Shown: piece by piece, positions 1-7,298 of the stretch
Layout of the letters: each line of letters opens with the position of its first letter
Numbering within the stretch: the stretch's first letter is position 1
Assembly: GCA_030620115.1 (NCBI GenBank)
Contig: JAUXFG010000037.1
Coordinates: forward strand, 1 to 29,808
Direction of reading: 5' to 3'
Source of the DNA: Candidatus Fermentibacterota bacterium
GTDB lineage: Bacteria > JAFGKV01
DNA length: 29,808 nt
Notes under the pieces: model-generated
What the model saw: the letters and a program-made list of their open reading frames with translations, nothing else
Databases searched by the model: none
What the model was told of the DNA's origin: nothing
Position numbers and translations under genes: made by a program

Positions 1-2692
1 CCTGGAGCTGCAAGACAAATGGATTCTCCTGCACCACTGCCTGCACGGGGCCATGCAGCACACCAAGATCGTTCTCCGATATGTGCTCGAGCCAGTAATA
101 GTACACGCCCACCGGCACGTGGCAATCACGATAGGAATCTTCCCGAACCATTCCCTGACTGATGAGGCACATGTCGCATGCTTCAGGTGTCACCCCCCGG
201 TACACCCGCCACCCGAGCCCCGTGTCATCCTCCCCATGGAGAGACCGCCAATCAAGCAGCACATCTCCCCCCATCACGGCTGCGGTGAAACCCGCCAAGG
301 CAGGCTCCTCTCCCGCGGCAAGCCCCGTCCTGACCGTCGCTCTGATGAAGTATGTGACGTCACGAGAGGCCCAGGAAGATCCATCGAATCCCCATGCTCT
401 GCCATTGTTCTCGAAGTCAACTCCAAAGGAGGGAGTTGACGACTCTTCCGCGAATATCGCCACCGCGAAATCACGATTCACCGTGAGGTGATGCGGAAGA
501 AGATCAACGACAACCCAGTCCGTACTATCTGCCGTGACATTGATTGGATTGAGCAGTTCCGTGCCAGGCGCCCCGTCAAAGTCATACACCCGCGCGCTGA
601 AATGACCCGCTCCGGATATGTCGCTGATGAGGTAGCTCACCTTGACCAGCGTTGCCGGGTAGCGAGGCGATGTCATACGATTGGCGGCTCCCTGGCCTGG
701 AAAGAACCAGATAAAGGAGGCCGAGGGGGCGCCATCGTCATAGACAAGATCAAAGGTTGTTCCAGTACTGCCGGCCACTGCTTCCACTGCGGCCAACGCG
801 TCGAGTTTCCCGAAACCAAACGCACCATTCCAGCCCGAACCTGTCCATTGGTCCTCTCGTGCGGTGTTTCTCAGAATCTCCCTGACCTCTTCATATCCCA
901 GGGTTGGATCTTTCTCCAACATGAGCGCAACGGCGCCTGCCACATGCGGAGCAGCCATGCTCGTACCTTGCATGAACGTATGAAGGCTGTCCTGCGTCAC
1001 CATGGATGGCATGTACTCTATATAGAACGGGGCGGCCCCACCCGAGAGGACCGACGCCACGATCTGCCCGGGTGCGGAGATGTCCGGCTTCTGACGTCCA
1101 TCGGCTGTGGGGCCATTGCTGCTGAAGCCGGCGATATCTCCCAACTGCTCGTCGATGCTCCACACCTCCCCCATCACATCCGTCCACTCAAGCTTTGAGT
1201 TGTACGCCCCAACCGTAATAACCTCTTTGGCACTGCCGGGCATGCCCACAAGACCCTCATAGGACACATGGTCCAACCACCGCACCGCGTATTGATTCCG
1301 CTCGAACCACATGTCCACCATGCCACTCTCAGGCAGTCCGTTTGCGGCGGACACCCGGATCTCCCACTGCCCCTGGGTCACGGCAGATACCATGTTGGAG
1401 AGATAGACGAAAAAGTATCCCTTGTGGCTCACGGGATGATCGCTGCAAGAATAGACAAACACGGTATCCCCGGTGCTTGTGGCGTAGCCCGCGGCCGGCC
1501 AGGCATTCTCATCAGGCCCAAAAATCCGGGTGGCACTGCCATTGGGATCGAGGATTTCGATGTTCATCTGGTCGCCCAAGGCATACCAGACCTCGAAAAG
1601 CACCACGGGCATGGGGTAATCGCTTCCCGGAGTACCCGTGGTAAAGGAAACAGTCAAAGGTGTTGCAGCACTGACCGATCCGGCGGAATGCCACTCAGAT
1701 TGTTGATCATTACCCGCCGCCGCTACCACCGGAATGTTGGTAGCCTGAACAAAGTTGTCCACGCCTTGCTCGAACAACGTTGAACCATCATGGGGGCCCA
1801 TGCTGACCCCCTGGCTCCAACTGATAACCAAGGGTTTGCCGGCTTCGAGTCTCTTCTGGTTCATCCAGTCCAGCCCATCCAATGATCCAACCGTGGATGT
1901 GGTTTCGTACCAGGGAGGGGCATAGCCATACGAAAAGAACTCCTCCCCAAAATTCACGAGCATGAGGATATCACTCTTGGGCGCCATTCCAATGTATCCG
2001 GATGACGAAGAGCTCCCATCTCCACACGCAATGCCTGCACAATGGGAACCATGGGCGCCCATGTCGCTCATCGTGCATTGACCCGCATTGATCTCTGCCC
2101 TGGTCCACTCTCTGCCATAGTCGTAGCCTGATGGTGGCGGCCCACTATCCCATTGGTCCCATATGGCCAGAACCCTTGTGCCTCCGGTATCGTCCATGAA
2201 ATCGTCATGCAAGGGGTCGATGCCGGTATCAAGAAACCCGACGATGACGCCGTTGCCTTCATATGACGGCGTGGCCTCGTGCACGGCGGCGCCCCCACAT
2301 TCAGGCACACTGACATCAATCACATGGTGAAGCCGATAGGCGGCTTCGATAGCCACGACCTCATCGAGGGCCGCCAGATCCCCAAGCCTTTCCAAGGGAA
2401 TACGTGCAGTAGTAATATCGCCGAATCGTGAACCAATTCTCGCACCGGCAATCTCCATCTGCTCCCTTGAGGCAACACCTTTGACAAGCACGGGCACAAG
2501 GATCCTTTCCGAGCTTCGCCCTAGCATGATGCTGAGACTGCTTGCCAGACCAGGCCCAAAACGCGCCGGATTCTGTGCGAGCAACACCAATCGGGGATCG
2601 ATCTTGGCCGCGGAAGACGCCGTAAGCTCCACCGCTTCCGCATTCATTGCTATGAGGAAGATGAGGGAAAGAACACATAAAATCCTACGCAT
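1..2692 (-). CDS. Secreted subtilisin-family (S8) serine protease, 3' end cut by window
   Basis: The frame is open for 897 codons from an ATG at 2692 (GGAGG five bases upstream) to the left edge. Residues 1-20 are a signal peptide (hydrophobic ILCVLSLIFLIA, then AEA). About 30-120 resembles an I9-like or prodomain region. The catalytic triad is visible: Asp155 in FLDTGIDP, His214 in HGSHCAG, Ser578 in GTSMAAPHVAG; the oxyanion Asn is N328 in AAAGND. About 130 residues between N328 and the SSNGPTADG motif (345-470) form an inserted beta-rich domain, as in large S8 proteases such as KP-43-like or C5a-peptidase-like enzymes. Residues after 620 look like beta-sandwich and Fn3-like modules (WRVYRG). 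It probably degrades extracellular protein. The family call is firm; substrate and the missing C-terminus, which could hold a sorting domain, are unknown. Plus-strand ORFs over this stretch are shadows. Confidence 0.93.
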   Translation of the reverse strand, partial: MRRILCVLSLIFLIAMNAEAVELTASSAAKIDPRLVLLAQNPARFGPGLASSLSIMLGRSSERILVPVLVKGVASREQMEIAGARIGSRFGDITTARIPLERLGDLAALDEVVAIEAAYRLHHVIDVSVPECGGAAVHEATPSYEGNGVIVGFLDTGIDPLHDDFMDDTGGTRVLAIWDQWDSGPPPSGYDYGREWTRAEINAGQCTMSDMGAHGSHCAGIACGDGSSSSSGYIGMAPKSDILMLVNFGEEFFSYGYAPPWYETTSTVGSLDGLDWMNQKRLEAGKPLVISWSQGVSMGPHDGSTLFEQGVDNFVQATNIPVVAAAGNDQQSEWHSAGSVSAATPLTVSFTTGTPGSDYPMPVVLFEVWYALGDQMNIEILDPNGSATRIFGPDENAWPAAGYATSTGDTVFVYSCSDHPVSHKGYFFVYLSNMVSAVTQGQWEIRVSAANGLPESGMVDMWFERNQYAVRWLDHVSYEGLVGMPGSAKEVITVGAYNSKLEWTDVMGEVWSIDEQLGDIAGFSSNGPTADGRQKPDISAPGQIVASVLSGGAAPFYIEYMPSMVTQDSLHTFMQGTSMAAPHVAGAVALMLEKDPTLGYEEVREILRNTAREDQWTGSGWNGAFGFGKLDALAAVEAVAGSTGTTFDLVYDDGAPSASFIWFFPGQGAANRMTSPRYPATLVKVSYLISDISGAGHFSARVYDFDGAPGTELLNPINVTADSTDWVVVDLLPHHLTVNRDFAVAIFAEESSTPSFGVDFENNGRAWGFDGSSWASRDVTYFIRATVRTGLAAGEEPALAGFTAAVMGGDVLLDWRSLHGEDDTGLGWRVYRGVTPEACDMCLISQGMVREDSYRDCHVPVGVYYYWLEHISENDLGVLHGPVQAVVQENPFVLQLQ

Positions 2693-2806
2693 TTGAACCT
2701 CCGTCTGTTGCAGCCGCCCAATCTTCCGTACCTCAAAAGTGGATCACATATTCTCTTCTCTGGGTCCGGCAGCTCCTGTTGCTCATGTCCTCTCCTCCAC
2801 AACACC

Positions 2807-2950
2807 ATCGAAATCGGGATCGGAATCGGGATCGCTATCGAATTGAGCCACACCGTGGCTCTCCCCTTCATCAAACATCCAGCTTCTCGTGACTGAGAAC
2901 CATGTGATCATTCCTCAATTCGATCCCGATAGCGATGCCAATGCCGATGA
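2807..2950. repeat. Inverted pair of hexanucleotide (ATCGNN) repeat arms
   Basis: The 318-bp gap between the protease and the GGDEF gene holds no gene. At 2807-2842 six contiguous hexamers follow the pattern ATCGNN (AA, GG, GA, GG, CT, AA). At 2919-2948 the same pattern appears in reverse complement (NNCGAT) in four of five units, the exception being GCCAAT. The arms end symmetrically in AATTGAG (2841-2847) and CTCAATT (2914-2920) with about 66 bp between them, so the transcript could fold into a long imperfect hairpin downstream of the GGDEF gene. It could serve as a terminator or simply be slippage-prone repeat DNA. Confidence 0.7.
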
Positions 2951-3010
2951 TAATGTTGCTTCCTGTGATGATGATGCCAAAGGCAGCCCAGAAATGGCTT
3001 GCAGAAGCCT

Positions 3011-4015
3011 TCAGAGTGTCATGGTTTTGCCGGCCCAGCCCAGTCGATGACGACCGCCCTTCTTGGCAATATAGAGATTCTTGTCGGCTCGCTTGAAGAA
3101 GGAATCCCAGCTTTCGCCTATTCGATAGACCGTTCCTCCCATGCTCGCAGTGACATGCAGCTCGGTATGCGGTAGGGACACATCCAGTGCTCCAACCGCG
3201 GTAAACACCTGGGTGACCATGGCCATTACCTTGTCCTCCACAATGCCCGAAAAGACCACCGCGAATTCGTCCCCACCAAGTCGGCATGGCAAATCGCTCT
3301 GGCGGATCGATTTCCTCAGCACATCGGCAAAACGTTTGAGAACCACATCCCCGACATGGTGCCCATGTGTGTCGTTTATTGACTTGAAATGATCGATGTC
3401 CGCGATGAGGAATGCCAGGCCTGCCGCGCGTTCATTTGCACGTGGCAGCAAAACCTCGATCTGTTGATCGAGGCATCTCCGATTGTACAGACCTGTGAGC
3501 ACATCAGTCTGAGAGAGCAGCTCCGCGCTGTCCAGCTCCTGCCTGGTCCTGCGGAGGTAGTCAAGCGTCTGCTCGAGCTCCCGATTCCTCTTCTGGAGAT
3601 CGGTGATCAGGCCCTGCTCGGATTCCACGAGGTATGAGCAGGTCCGGATAAGAAGCGTTGCCAAGAGTGCGGAATGGCTTCCTAACAGCTCATCAAAAGC
3701 TCCTTGTCCAAGGATCCTGAGCCGGCATTCGCAGGCAGCAACAGCAGTGGCGGTGCGAAGTCGACTTCGGTCGAAAAGCGCAAGCTCGCCAAAAAAGGAT
3801 CCGCGAGAGAGGAGTTTTCCCGCCTTCCCCTCCTCAAAAATCAACCCAACATGCCCTTCCTCAATGATGTACATCTCCTCGCCTGGGTCGGAATACCGGA
3901 AGATGACATCCTCATCGGAATAGGTCCTTGTCGAGCCCACGTGAGCAAGCCTTATGAGGACATCCTCTGGGAGCACCGATCTATGTGATTCATCTGGTTG
4001 ACGCGGTAAACTCAC
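3011..4015 (-). CDS. Diguanylate cyclase with N-terminal cyclic-nucleotide-binding domain
   Basis: Residues 15-125 form a Crp/CNB-type beta-barrel: FGELAL at 75-80 and R87 sit where the phosphate-binding cassette contacts the cyclic phosphate. A short coiled coil (135-165) leads to a GGDEF domain (168-334). The active-site GGDEF is intact at 247-251, and an RxxD inhibitory site (RQSD, 238-241) lies exactly five residues before it, so product-inhibited c-di-GMP synthesis from GTP is expected. No EAL domain, REC domain or membrane segment is present, so the protein should be cytoplasmic. The GTG start at 4015 has GAGGAG five bases upstream. The layout couples cAMP/cGMP-like input to c-di-GMP output; which nucleotide binds is not visible. 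It lies 55 bp downstream of vapC and could be read from the same promoter. Confidence 0.93.
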   Translation of the reverse strand: MSLPRQPDESHRSVLPEDVLIRLAHVGSTRTYSDEDVIFRYSDPGEEMYIIEEGHVGLIFEEGKAGKLLSRGSFFGELALFDRSRLRTATAVAACECRLRILGQGAFDELLGSHSALLATLLIRTCSYLVESEQGLITDLQKRNRELEQTLDYLRRTRQELDSAELLSQTDVLTGLYNRRCLDQQIEVLLPRANERAAGLAFLIADIDHFKSINDTHGHHVGDVVLKRFADVLRKSIRQSDLPCRLGGDEFAVVFSGIVEDKVMAMVTQVFTAVGALDVSLPHTELHVTASMGGTVYRIGESWDSFFKRADKNLYIAKKGGRHRLGWAGKTMTL

Positions 4016-4070
4016 GGGCTCTCCTCGGGAAAATCCCTCCGTCTCTGTCGCCTAACCCAATCTTTCATGC

Positions 4071-4475
4071 TCAGGTCGAGAGGCATTCCACCATGACCTG
4101 AGGAACTCTTAGAAAGTGTCTATCGGTGGTCAGGATTGCCAATCCATACTGCATGGCGTTTGCAGCAATCCAAATATCGTTGGTCGGGATAGGGGCACCG
4201 GCGCTCCAAAGAGAATTCAGGATTGGCGCATACCGCTCAGCAGTGCCCTCGTCCACGGACAACACCTCAACTCGGGGAGATGAAAGAAATCTCTCCAGTT
4301 CTTCTCGATTCTTATCCGTGTGCTTCCCACGCAGGAATCCTGCGAGCAGCTCACCAATGACAACCGGGCTGAGATATATCTCATCAGCTTCCTGGAGGGC
4401 TTGTTTCATCGCCGGCTCACCTCTCATGAATGCCGAGTAACCAGACGTGTCCAGCAACACTCTCAATTTGCCCAC
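4071..4475 (-). CDS. vapC: PIN-domain toxin, VapC family
   Basis: This 134-residue protein has standard PIN-domain length. The conserved acidic residues are all present: D9 in LLDTSGY, E42 in VIGEL, D100 in TNDIWIAA and D118 in TTDRHF. These coordinate Mg2+ or Mn2+ for RNA cleavage in VapC/FitB ribonucleases. The GTG start at 4475 overlaps the end of the upstream antitoxin gene by 13 bases, the usual arrangement for a co-translated pair. A TTG at 4466, which overlaps the antitoxin stop, is a possible alternative start. No frameshift or missing catalytic residue is seen, so the toxin is likely active. The RNA target cannot be inferred. Confidence 0.9.
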   Translation of the reverse strand: MGKLRVLLDTSGYSAFMRGEPAMKQALQEADEIYLSPVVIGELLAGFLRGKHTDKNREELERFLSSPRVEVLSVDEGTAERYAPILNSLWSAGAPIPTNDIWIAANAMQYGLAILTTDRHFLRVPQVMVECLST

Positions 4476-4723
4476 AACTCATGGTCGATCCGGCGTTGCT
4501 CTGCCAAAGCCTTGTCCAATTCGTCCGCTTCTTCACGAGACCACGATCCAGCCAGGACATCCAGCTCGTGGTGGAGCATTTTCCGTTTTCTCTTGCCGAT
4601 TCCGAGGTTCGCCTCCAAGAGATGGATTATGGTTCTGCTCATGCTCGTGCCGTCCTCCTCCGCTTTCTGATGGAGAACTCGTTCCAGCTTGGGAGGAATG
4701 TTTCTCAGAGTAATGGCCTTCAT
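4463..4723 (-). CDS. vapB: Antitoxin of the VapBC pair, ribbon-helix-helix type
   Basis: This is an 86-residue basic and charged protein. Residues 1-40 fit a FitA-like ribbon-helix-helix DNA-binding fold: the strand KAITLRNIP is followed by two helices (LERVLHQKAEEDGTSMSRTIIHLLEA). The C-terminal half (45-86) is acidic and helical, as expected for the segment that wraps the PIN toxin. The ATG at 4723 has GGAGGG six bases upstream. The dimer should bind its own promoter; the promoter at 4759-4794 contains a direct repeat fitting this. Its gene precedes and overlaps vapC. Confidence 0.87.
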   Translation of the reverse strand: MKAITLRNIPPKLERVLHQKAEEDGTSMSRTIIHLLEANLGIGKRKRKMLHHELDVLAGSWSREEADELDKALAEQRRIDHELWAN

Positions 4724-4758
4724 ACGGTTCCCTCCAGTGCAGCGCTGCTTGCAGCATT

Positions 4759-4794
4759 ATGATGCAATATATGATGCAGAACAGGTGACGTCAA
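4759..4794 (-). promoter_or_regulatory. sigma-70-type promoter and putative VapB operator upstream of vapBC
   Basis: On the minus strand TTGACG (4794-4789) and TATATT (4771-4766) are separated by exactly 17 bp, a near-consensus sigma-70 promoter about 45 bp before the vapB start. Two perfect copies of ATGATGCA (plus-strand 4759-4766 and 4771-4778, 12-bp period) overlap the -10 element. The -35 region lies within the 8-bp palindrome TGACGTCA (4786-4793). A tandem half-site over the -10 box is what an autorepressing ribbon-helix-helix antitoxin would use; the operator role is inference. Confidence 0.65.
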
Positions 4795-4825
4795 AGGTGT
4801 ACGGGGATAGCCGCTTAGGGGGTGA

Positions 4826-4857
4826 AAGTTTACCAATCCCGCTGTCGGCGGGAGTAA
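4826..4857. repeat. Hairpin-forming intergenic repeat related to the cheW-cheR spacer
   Basis: CCCGC (4838-4842) and GCGGG (4848-4852) form a stem with a 5-nt loop, flanked by outer arms TTTAC and GTAAA. The left side shares the 12-mer TTACCAATCCCG with 13354-13365, where another GC-rich hairpin follows. This points to a dispersed element rather than a gene-specific terminator. Confidence 0.5.
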
Positions 4858-4963
4858 AGTCGGAGAAGAGTACTCTCCATTCAGTCTGCGTCCCACTTTG
4901 GAGTGCGGCGTTCATTCCCCCCAATTCGCGATTCAACATAGCCCCGCCCCGCCCAGATTCTTC

Positions 4964-5051
4964 GGTCGCTCCGCTCCCTCAGAATGACACGTGTTGCCAC
5001 ACACTTCTGCACACCACCACTGTCATTCTGAGCCACTCCAAGGAGCGATCC
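4964..5051. repeat. Inverted repeat with TCAGAATGACA arms
   Basis: TCAGAATGACA (4979-4989) pairs perfectly with TGTCATTCTGA (5021-5031). Outer GGTCGCTCC (4964-4972) pairs imperfectly with GGAGCGATCC (5042-5051). The arm type is familiar as a mobile-looking intergenic repeat in many environmental genomes. The adjoining TCCGCCGGCTGGCGGA differs by one base from the palindrome core at 9891-9906. No coding potential is seen here. Confidence 0.55.
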
Positions 5052-5078
5052 GCCGGCTGGCGGACGTCCCTCCGCAGA

Positions 5079-5192
5079 ACAAGACGTTCACATTGCTCGA
5101 TGGAGAGCCATGCCCGCGCTTCAAGAAAACATCGAACATCGAACATTCAACATCGAAGTGAGGATGATGGCGGGCCATGCTCCGTCATGGCC
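5079..5192 (+). repeat. Dispersed two-block intergenic repeat, copy 1, with heptamer tandem array
   Basis: Positions 5079-5111 match 9404-9436 at 29 of 33 bases (core CTCGATGGAG). A second block, ATGCTCCGTCATGGCC at 5177-5192, is identical to 9458-9473. Between the blocks lie four contiguous 7-mers at 5129-5156: ACATCGA, ACATCGA, ACATTCA, ACATCGA. The 774-bp gap 4724-5497 therefore carries the vapB promoter and repeats; I see no gene in it. Confidence 0.65.
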
Positions 5193-5497
5193 ATGGCTTG
5201 CATGTTCCCGAATGCTGTACGCTTATCGCTAATCGCTCAACGTTTCCCAAATCCCCCGGACGCGATGAAACGCACCCCTCCAGATAGCCGCGCTGAGTGT
5301 ACCCACCTCAAACATCGGTAACACTCATCCCAAAAACATGAGTGCCACTACCCACTTCCCCGACGACAGGGTGATCGGGGGCGAAGACCGCCTCGTTCAA
5401 TTGATCGTTGCGCGTAACTGTTTGAATGTGCATACTCATTGCGTGACTTCCGATGCGCGGGATGTTTCCCGCTGTCCATCACCTGGAGAACGCAATC

Positions 5498-7090
5498 ATG
5501 AACAACAAACGATTCTTCAATACTGCAGGGCCTGTGAACTGCGACAAGCATTACTGTTTGTCGCCGCTGGAGCGAGTCAAACTTGAGGAGATCCTTCCTC
5601 TTATCGAACAGGAGAAGTACTTCGTTCTCCATGCGCCTCGGCAGACAGGGAAGACATCGTGCCTGTTGGCGTTGATGGATTACCTCAACGGGACGAACGA
5701 CTACCGGTGTCTGTACGCAAACGTGGAGATAGCTCAAGCGCCTAGGGAGAACGTCGCAGAGGCGATGCGTGTCATCTTAGGAGAGATGGCTTCATGGGCT
5801 GAGTATAGGCTGAACGACCACTCCTTTGATGGGATCTGGCGTGCGGTGTATGCGGAACGTGGCGGCTATGGGGCTCTAGGAGAAACACTGTCCCGGTGGT
5901 GTGCGGCAGATCCAAGGCCCGTTGTTCTCCTCATTGATGAGATCGATTCATTGGTTGGAGACACGCTGATCTCCATGTTACGACAGATCCGTGCGGGGTA
6001 TGCGAAACGACCGGCTCATTTCCCTCAGAGCATCCTGCTTTGTGGGGTACGAGACGTTCGAGACTATCGGATTCATTCCGATCAGGAGAAGGCGATCATC
6101 ACAGGAGGCAGCGCATTCAATATCAAGGCGGAATCATTACGGCTTGGCGACTTCACCAGGGAGGAGACGAAGGAACTCTACCGGCAACACACCAATGAGA
6201 CGGGCCAGGCTTTTGAGCCTGCTGCACTTGATTTGGCATGGGAGTTGACACGGGGGCAGCCATGGCTGGTCAATGCCTTGGCTCATGAGACCTGTTTCAA
6301 GATGAAGGAAGGCCGAGACCGTTCTTTGGCCATCAGCGCGAAGATGATGGATGAGGCCAAGGAACGGATGATCATGCGGCGTGAAACGCATTTGGACCAA
6401 TTGGTCGACAAGCTCAAGGAAGATCGGGTCAGGAGAGTCATAGAACCGATCCTTGAGGGGCAGGAATTTGAAGAGCAGTTTCATGATCAGGATGTCCAGT
6501 ACGTATTGGACTTGGGATTGATCAGCCAGGAGCGAGCCGGAGCGTTGCACATCGCTAATCCCATCTATCGGGAGATCATCCCCAGGGCGCTGGCATGGAA
6601 TGCGCAGATGGGTATGTCGATTCAGACAACATGGTTTGTTGCCGGCAATGGTCGTCTGCTTATAGACAAGTTGCTTTCCGCGTTTCAGGAGTTCTTCCGT
6701 GAGCATTCAGAGAGCTGGGTGGAACGGTTCGACTACAAAGAAGCTGGTCCCCAGCTCTTGATGCAGGCATTCCTGCAGCGCATTATGAACGCTGGGGGAA
6801 GGATAGAGCGTGAATATGGACTGGGACGGAAACGCACTGATCTTCTGGTGATATGGCCATACCCGGCAGGAGTCCAGAAGGCCGTTATTGAGCTGAAGAT
6901 ACTCCACAGGTCATTGGAAACGACCATAGCAAAGGGCGTGGAGCAGACATGGGAGTACATGGATCGGTCCGGAGCCGAGGAAGGCCATTTGGTGATTTTC
7001 GACCGGGCAGAGGGCAAGCCGTGGGAGGATAAGATCTTTCGACGAGAGGAGGAGTATCGCGGCATCCCCATCATGGTCTGGGGCATGTGA
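5498..7090 (+). CDS. AAA-family ATPase with C-terminal PD-(D/E)XK nuclease-like domain
   Basis: This is 530 residues from the ATG at 5498, chosen because GGAG lies about 10 bases upstream and the sequence MNNKRFFNTAGPV resembles family N-termini; an in-frame ATG at 5453 lacks support. A P-loop (APRQTGKTS, near residue 47) and Walker B (VVLLIDEID, near 140) define an AAA/STAND-like ATPase. A winged-helix-like region follows (about 290-370). The C-terminal 120 residues contain IEREYGLGRKRTDLLV and KAVIELKI, spaced like the D...ExK core of PD-(D/E)XK nucleases. Related orphan ATPases occur in many copies in some environmental genomes; their role, perhaps selfish or defensive, is unknown. It stands alone, with repeat-rich DNA on both sides. 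Confidence 0.8.
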   Translation: MNNKRFFNTAGPVNCDKHYCLSPLERVKLEEILPLIEQEKYFVLHAPRQTGKTSCLLALMDYLNGTNDYRCLYANVEIAQAPRENVAEAMRVILGEMASWAEYRLNDHSFDGIWRAVYAERGGYGALGETLSRWCAADPRPVVLLIDEIDSLVGDTLISMLRQIRAGYAKRPAHFPQSILLCGVRDVRDYRIHSDQEKAIITGGSAFNIKAESLRLGDFTREETKELYRQHTNETGQAFEPAALDLAWELTRGQPWLVNALAHETCFKMKEGRDRSLAISAKMMDEAKERMIMRRETHLDQLVDKLKEDRVRRVIEPILEGQEFEEQFHDQDVQYVLDLGLISQERAGALHIANPIYREIIPRALAWNAQMGMSIQTTWFVAGNGRLLIDKLLSAFQEFFREHSESWVERFDYKEAGPQLLMQAFLQRIMNAGGRIEREYGLGRKRTDLLVIWPYPAGVQKAVIELKILHRSLETTIAKGVEQTWEYMDRSGAEEGHLVIFDRAEGKPWEDKIFRREEEYRGIPIMVWGM

Positions 7091-7134
7091 GCCGTATCAA
7101 GACCGAGGAGATAGATAGAACACCGATCCTCTTT

Positions 7135-7193
7135 GCAATGCTCGCATTGCGATGACTCCCGATCCCTCTCTCATACATCTTGGAGTGCGGCGT
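7135..7193. repeat. Convergent-gene spacer with small hairpin and shared repeat word
   Basis: The 208-bp gap between two converging genes holds the hairpin GCAATG-CTCG-CATTGC at 7135-7150, which could help end transcription although no T-run follows. TTGGAGTGCGGCGT at 7180-7193 is identical to 4898-4911, another fragment of dispersed intergenic repeat. Confidence 0.45.
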
Positions 7194-7298
7194 AGCCTCC
7201 CGGCGTAGACGGGTGATCAGTATGGAGAATCAGGAATAGTAGGGGCGCCTCCTTGGAATCAGGACTAATTCGAAACGCGAGCTACAACTCTTTGATCT

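Noticed and set aside
488-1198. Long plus-strand ORF of 236 codons
   Set aside because: It lies opposite the protease gene, whose frame carries clear catalytic motifs; its translation has no recognisable feature.
4689-5321. Plus-strand ORF of 210 codons
   Set aside because: It covers the vapB start, its promoter and several repeats, and its translation is low in structure.
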